NCBI GenBank assembly: GCA_052034005.1
Contig: JBPOJB010000042.1
Coordinates: 1-64,000, forward strand
DNA from: JAAYDI01 sp052034005
GTDB lineage: Bacteria > Planctomycetota > Planctomycetia > Pirellulales > Pirellulaceae
Direction: 5' to 3'
Length of the DNA: 64,000 bases
Shown here: piece by piece, positions 61,880-64,000 of the stretch
Layout: each line of letters starts with the position of its first letter
How positions within the stretch are numbered: the first letter of the stretch is position 1
Program-made: the position numbers and the translations under genes
Notes under the pieces: generated by a model
Databases searched by the model: none
What the model saw: the letters and a program-made list of their open reading frames with translations, nothing else
Told to the model about the DNA's origin: nothing

Positions 61880-62349
61880 GGATGCTCTGCAGACACTCGA
61901 CGCGGGCAACCAGGCCGGGGCCAACCAACCTTGAAATCAGAAACCGCGGAAATCGTATCGTTCCATGGAAGCTGCGGCATCGGTCTGGGTACATTCCTTG
62001 ACATCGCGCGGGCATTGGGCGGACATCTCACCTCACCGGCGGGTGTCGTTGAGTCCCAACTCCAGTGGTCACCGCCACTGCCGTGCATGCGGTTGTCCGC
62101 CGACGCGTTGACATCAGGCGATCGCCTGTCATCACGGCGACACCGGCAGAAAAACACGCAGTCGAAGCCGTCGTGAATCTAAGCCCGAAACATCAACAAG
62201 TCAACCATTTGCGACAGGTGGTCACGCGGGAGGCAGACGGACCAGACGCCCCGCCGCTCCCATCTTCTCGCCGCAAACCGGATTAATGAGTCCTGACCCC
62301 TTTTTTGGATCCCCCTTCCGCGACGCCCGATTGTCAGTACATTGACGGC
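61880..62349. other. Gap between the STM3941-like gene and glyS
   Basis: I see no supported gene in these 470 bp. The right direct repeat (62281-62311) lies 39 bp before the glyS start. The part from 61880 to 62280 belongs to the repeat-bounded segment and shows only short unremarkable frames. Confidence 0.5.
62281..62311. repeat. Direct repeat, right copy
   Basis: Thirty-one nucleotides near-identical to 60908-60937, in the same orientation, 1373 bp apart start to start. Between them lie the M50-like and STM3941-like genes. Confidence 0.75.
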
Positions 62350-63957
<1,608 letters not shown>

Positions 63958-64000
63958 GGAGCTGCGGACCAGGTCCAGCCCCCGGCCGGCCACCCGGGCG

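Noticed and set aside
60908..62311. Toxin-antitoxin module
   Set aside because: The two genes are membrane proteins of STM3941-like and M50-like type; no toxin or antitoxin family feature is visible.

Overview
The window looks like a piece of a planctomycete chromosome (phylum Planctomycetota, probably class Planctomycetia). The signs are high GC throughout, twin-arginine-exported Gfo/Idh oxidoreductases and sugar-isomerase-like proteins, a DUF1570 metallopeptidase, a DUF1080 protein, a SecD-SecF fusion, and a protein joining TPR repeats to two RNA polymerase alpha C-terminal domains. KdsA and DapF fit a Gram-negative envelope with Kdo and diaminopimelate. This assignment rests on recognising protein families; there is no rRNA here to confirm it. 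No prophage, CRISPR array, rRNA operon or recognisable transposase gene is visible.

Layout. 1-3.5 kb: an exported sugar epimerase-like protein, a PDZ protein and a GNAT protein. 3.5-5.2 kb: dnaA with a structured leader. 5.3-22 kb is almost entirely minus strand: an exported oxidoreductase, a DUF1570 peptidase overlapping an iron-type ABC permease, and a dense run dapF-xseA-xseB-ispA-dxs-nadK covering cell wall precursor, exonuclease VII, isoprenoid and NADP synthesis. Upstream of that run are a small disordered protein, a giant AsmA-like protein and a GT39-type glycosyltransferase. tilS follows, then about 0.9 kb without a gene that contains a strongly folded candidate RNA ending in a good terminator. 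24-29 kb: rny with a ymdB-like gene, a lipoprotein, and an FHA-GAF-PP2C phosphatase. 29-37 kb: a DUF1080 protein, a GH10-like protein, purC, and a minus-strand operon of a lipid kinase, kdsA and a TPR lipoprotein. 37-44 kb: tRNA-Thr, the TPR/alpha-CTD protein, tgt, yajC and secDF in one plus-strand block. 44-53 kb: a LysM protein, a degenerate hydrolase, tRNA-Gln, a histidine kinase/sigma-54 activator pair, aroE-aroK, another exported oxidoreductase and an EEP-family hydrolase. 53-64 kb: an exported sugar-isomerase-like protein, a repeat-rich gap, feoB with a membrane-anchored DtxR-FeoA protein, a HAD phosphatase, a thioredoxin-TPR protein, a repeat-bounded two-gene insert, and glyS.

Most genes are ordinary housekeeping genes. 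The less explained parts are the TPR/alpha-CTD protein in the tgt-yajC-secDF block, the structured RNA candidate at 23.6-23.76 kb, the membrane-anchored iron regulator fused to FeoA domains, an 84-nt dispersed repeat (two copies), a composite palindromic element at 55.3 kb, and a 1.4-kb segment with an M50-like/STM3941-like gene pair bounded by near-identical 30-nt direct repeats. All starts, alignments and foldings were worked out by eye.
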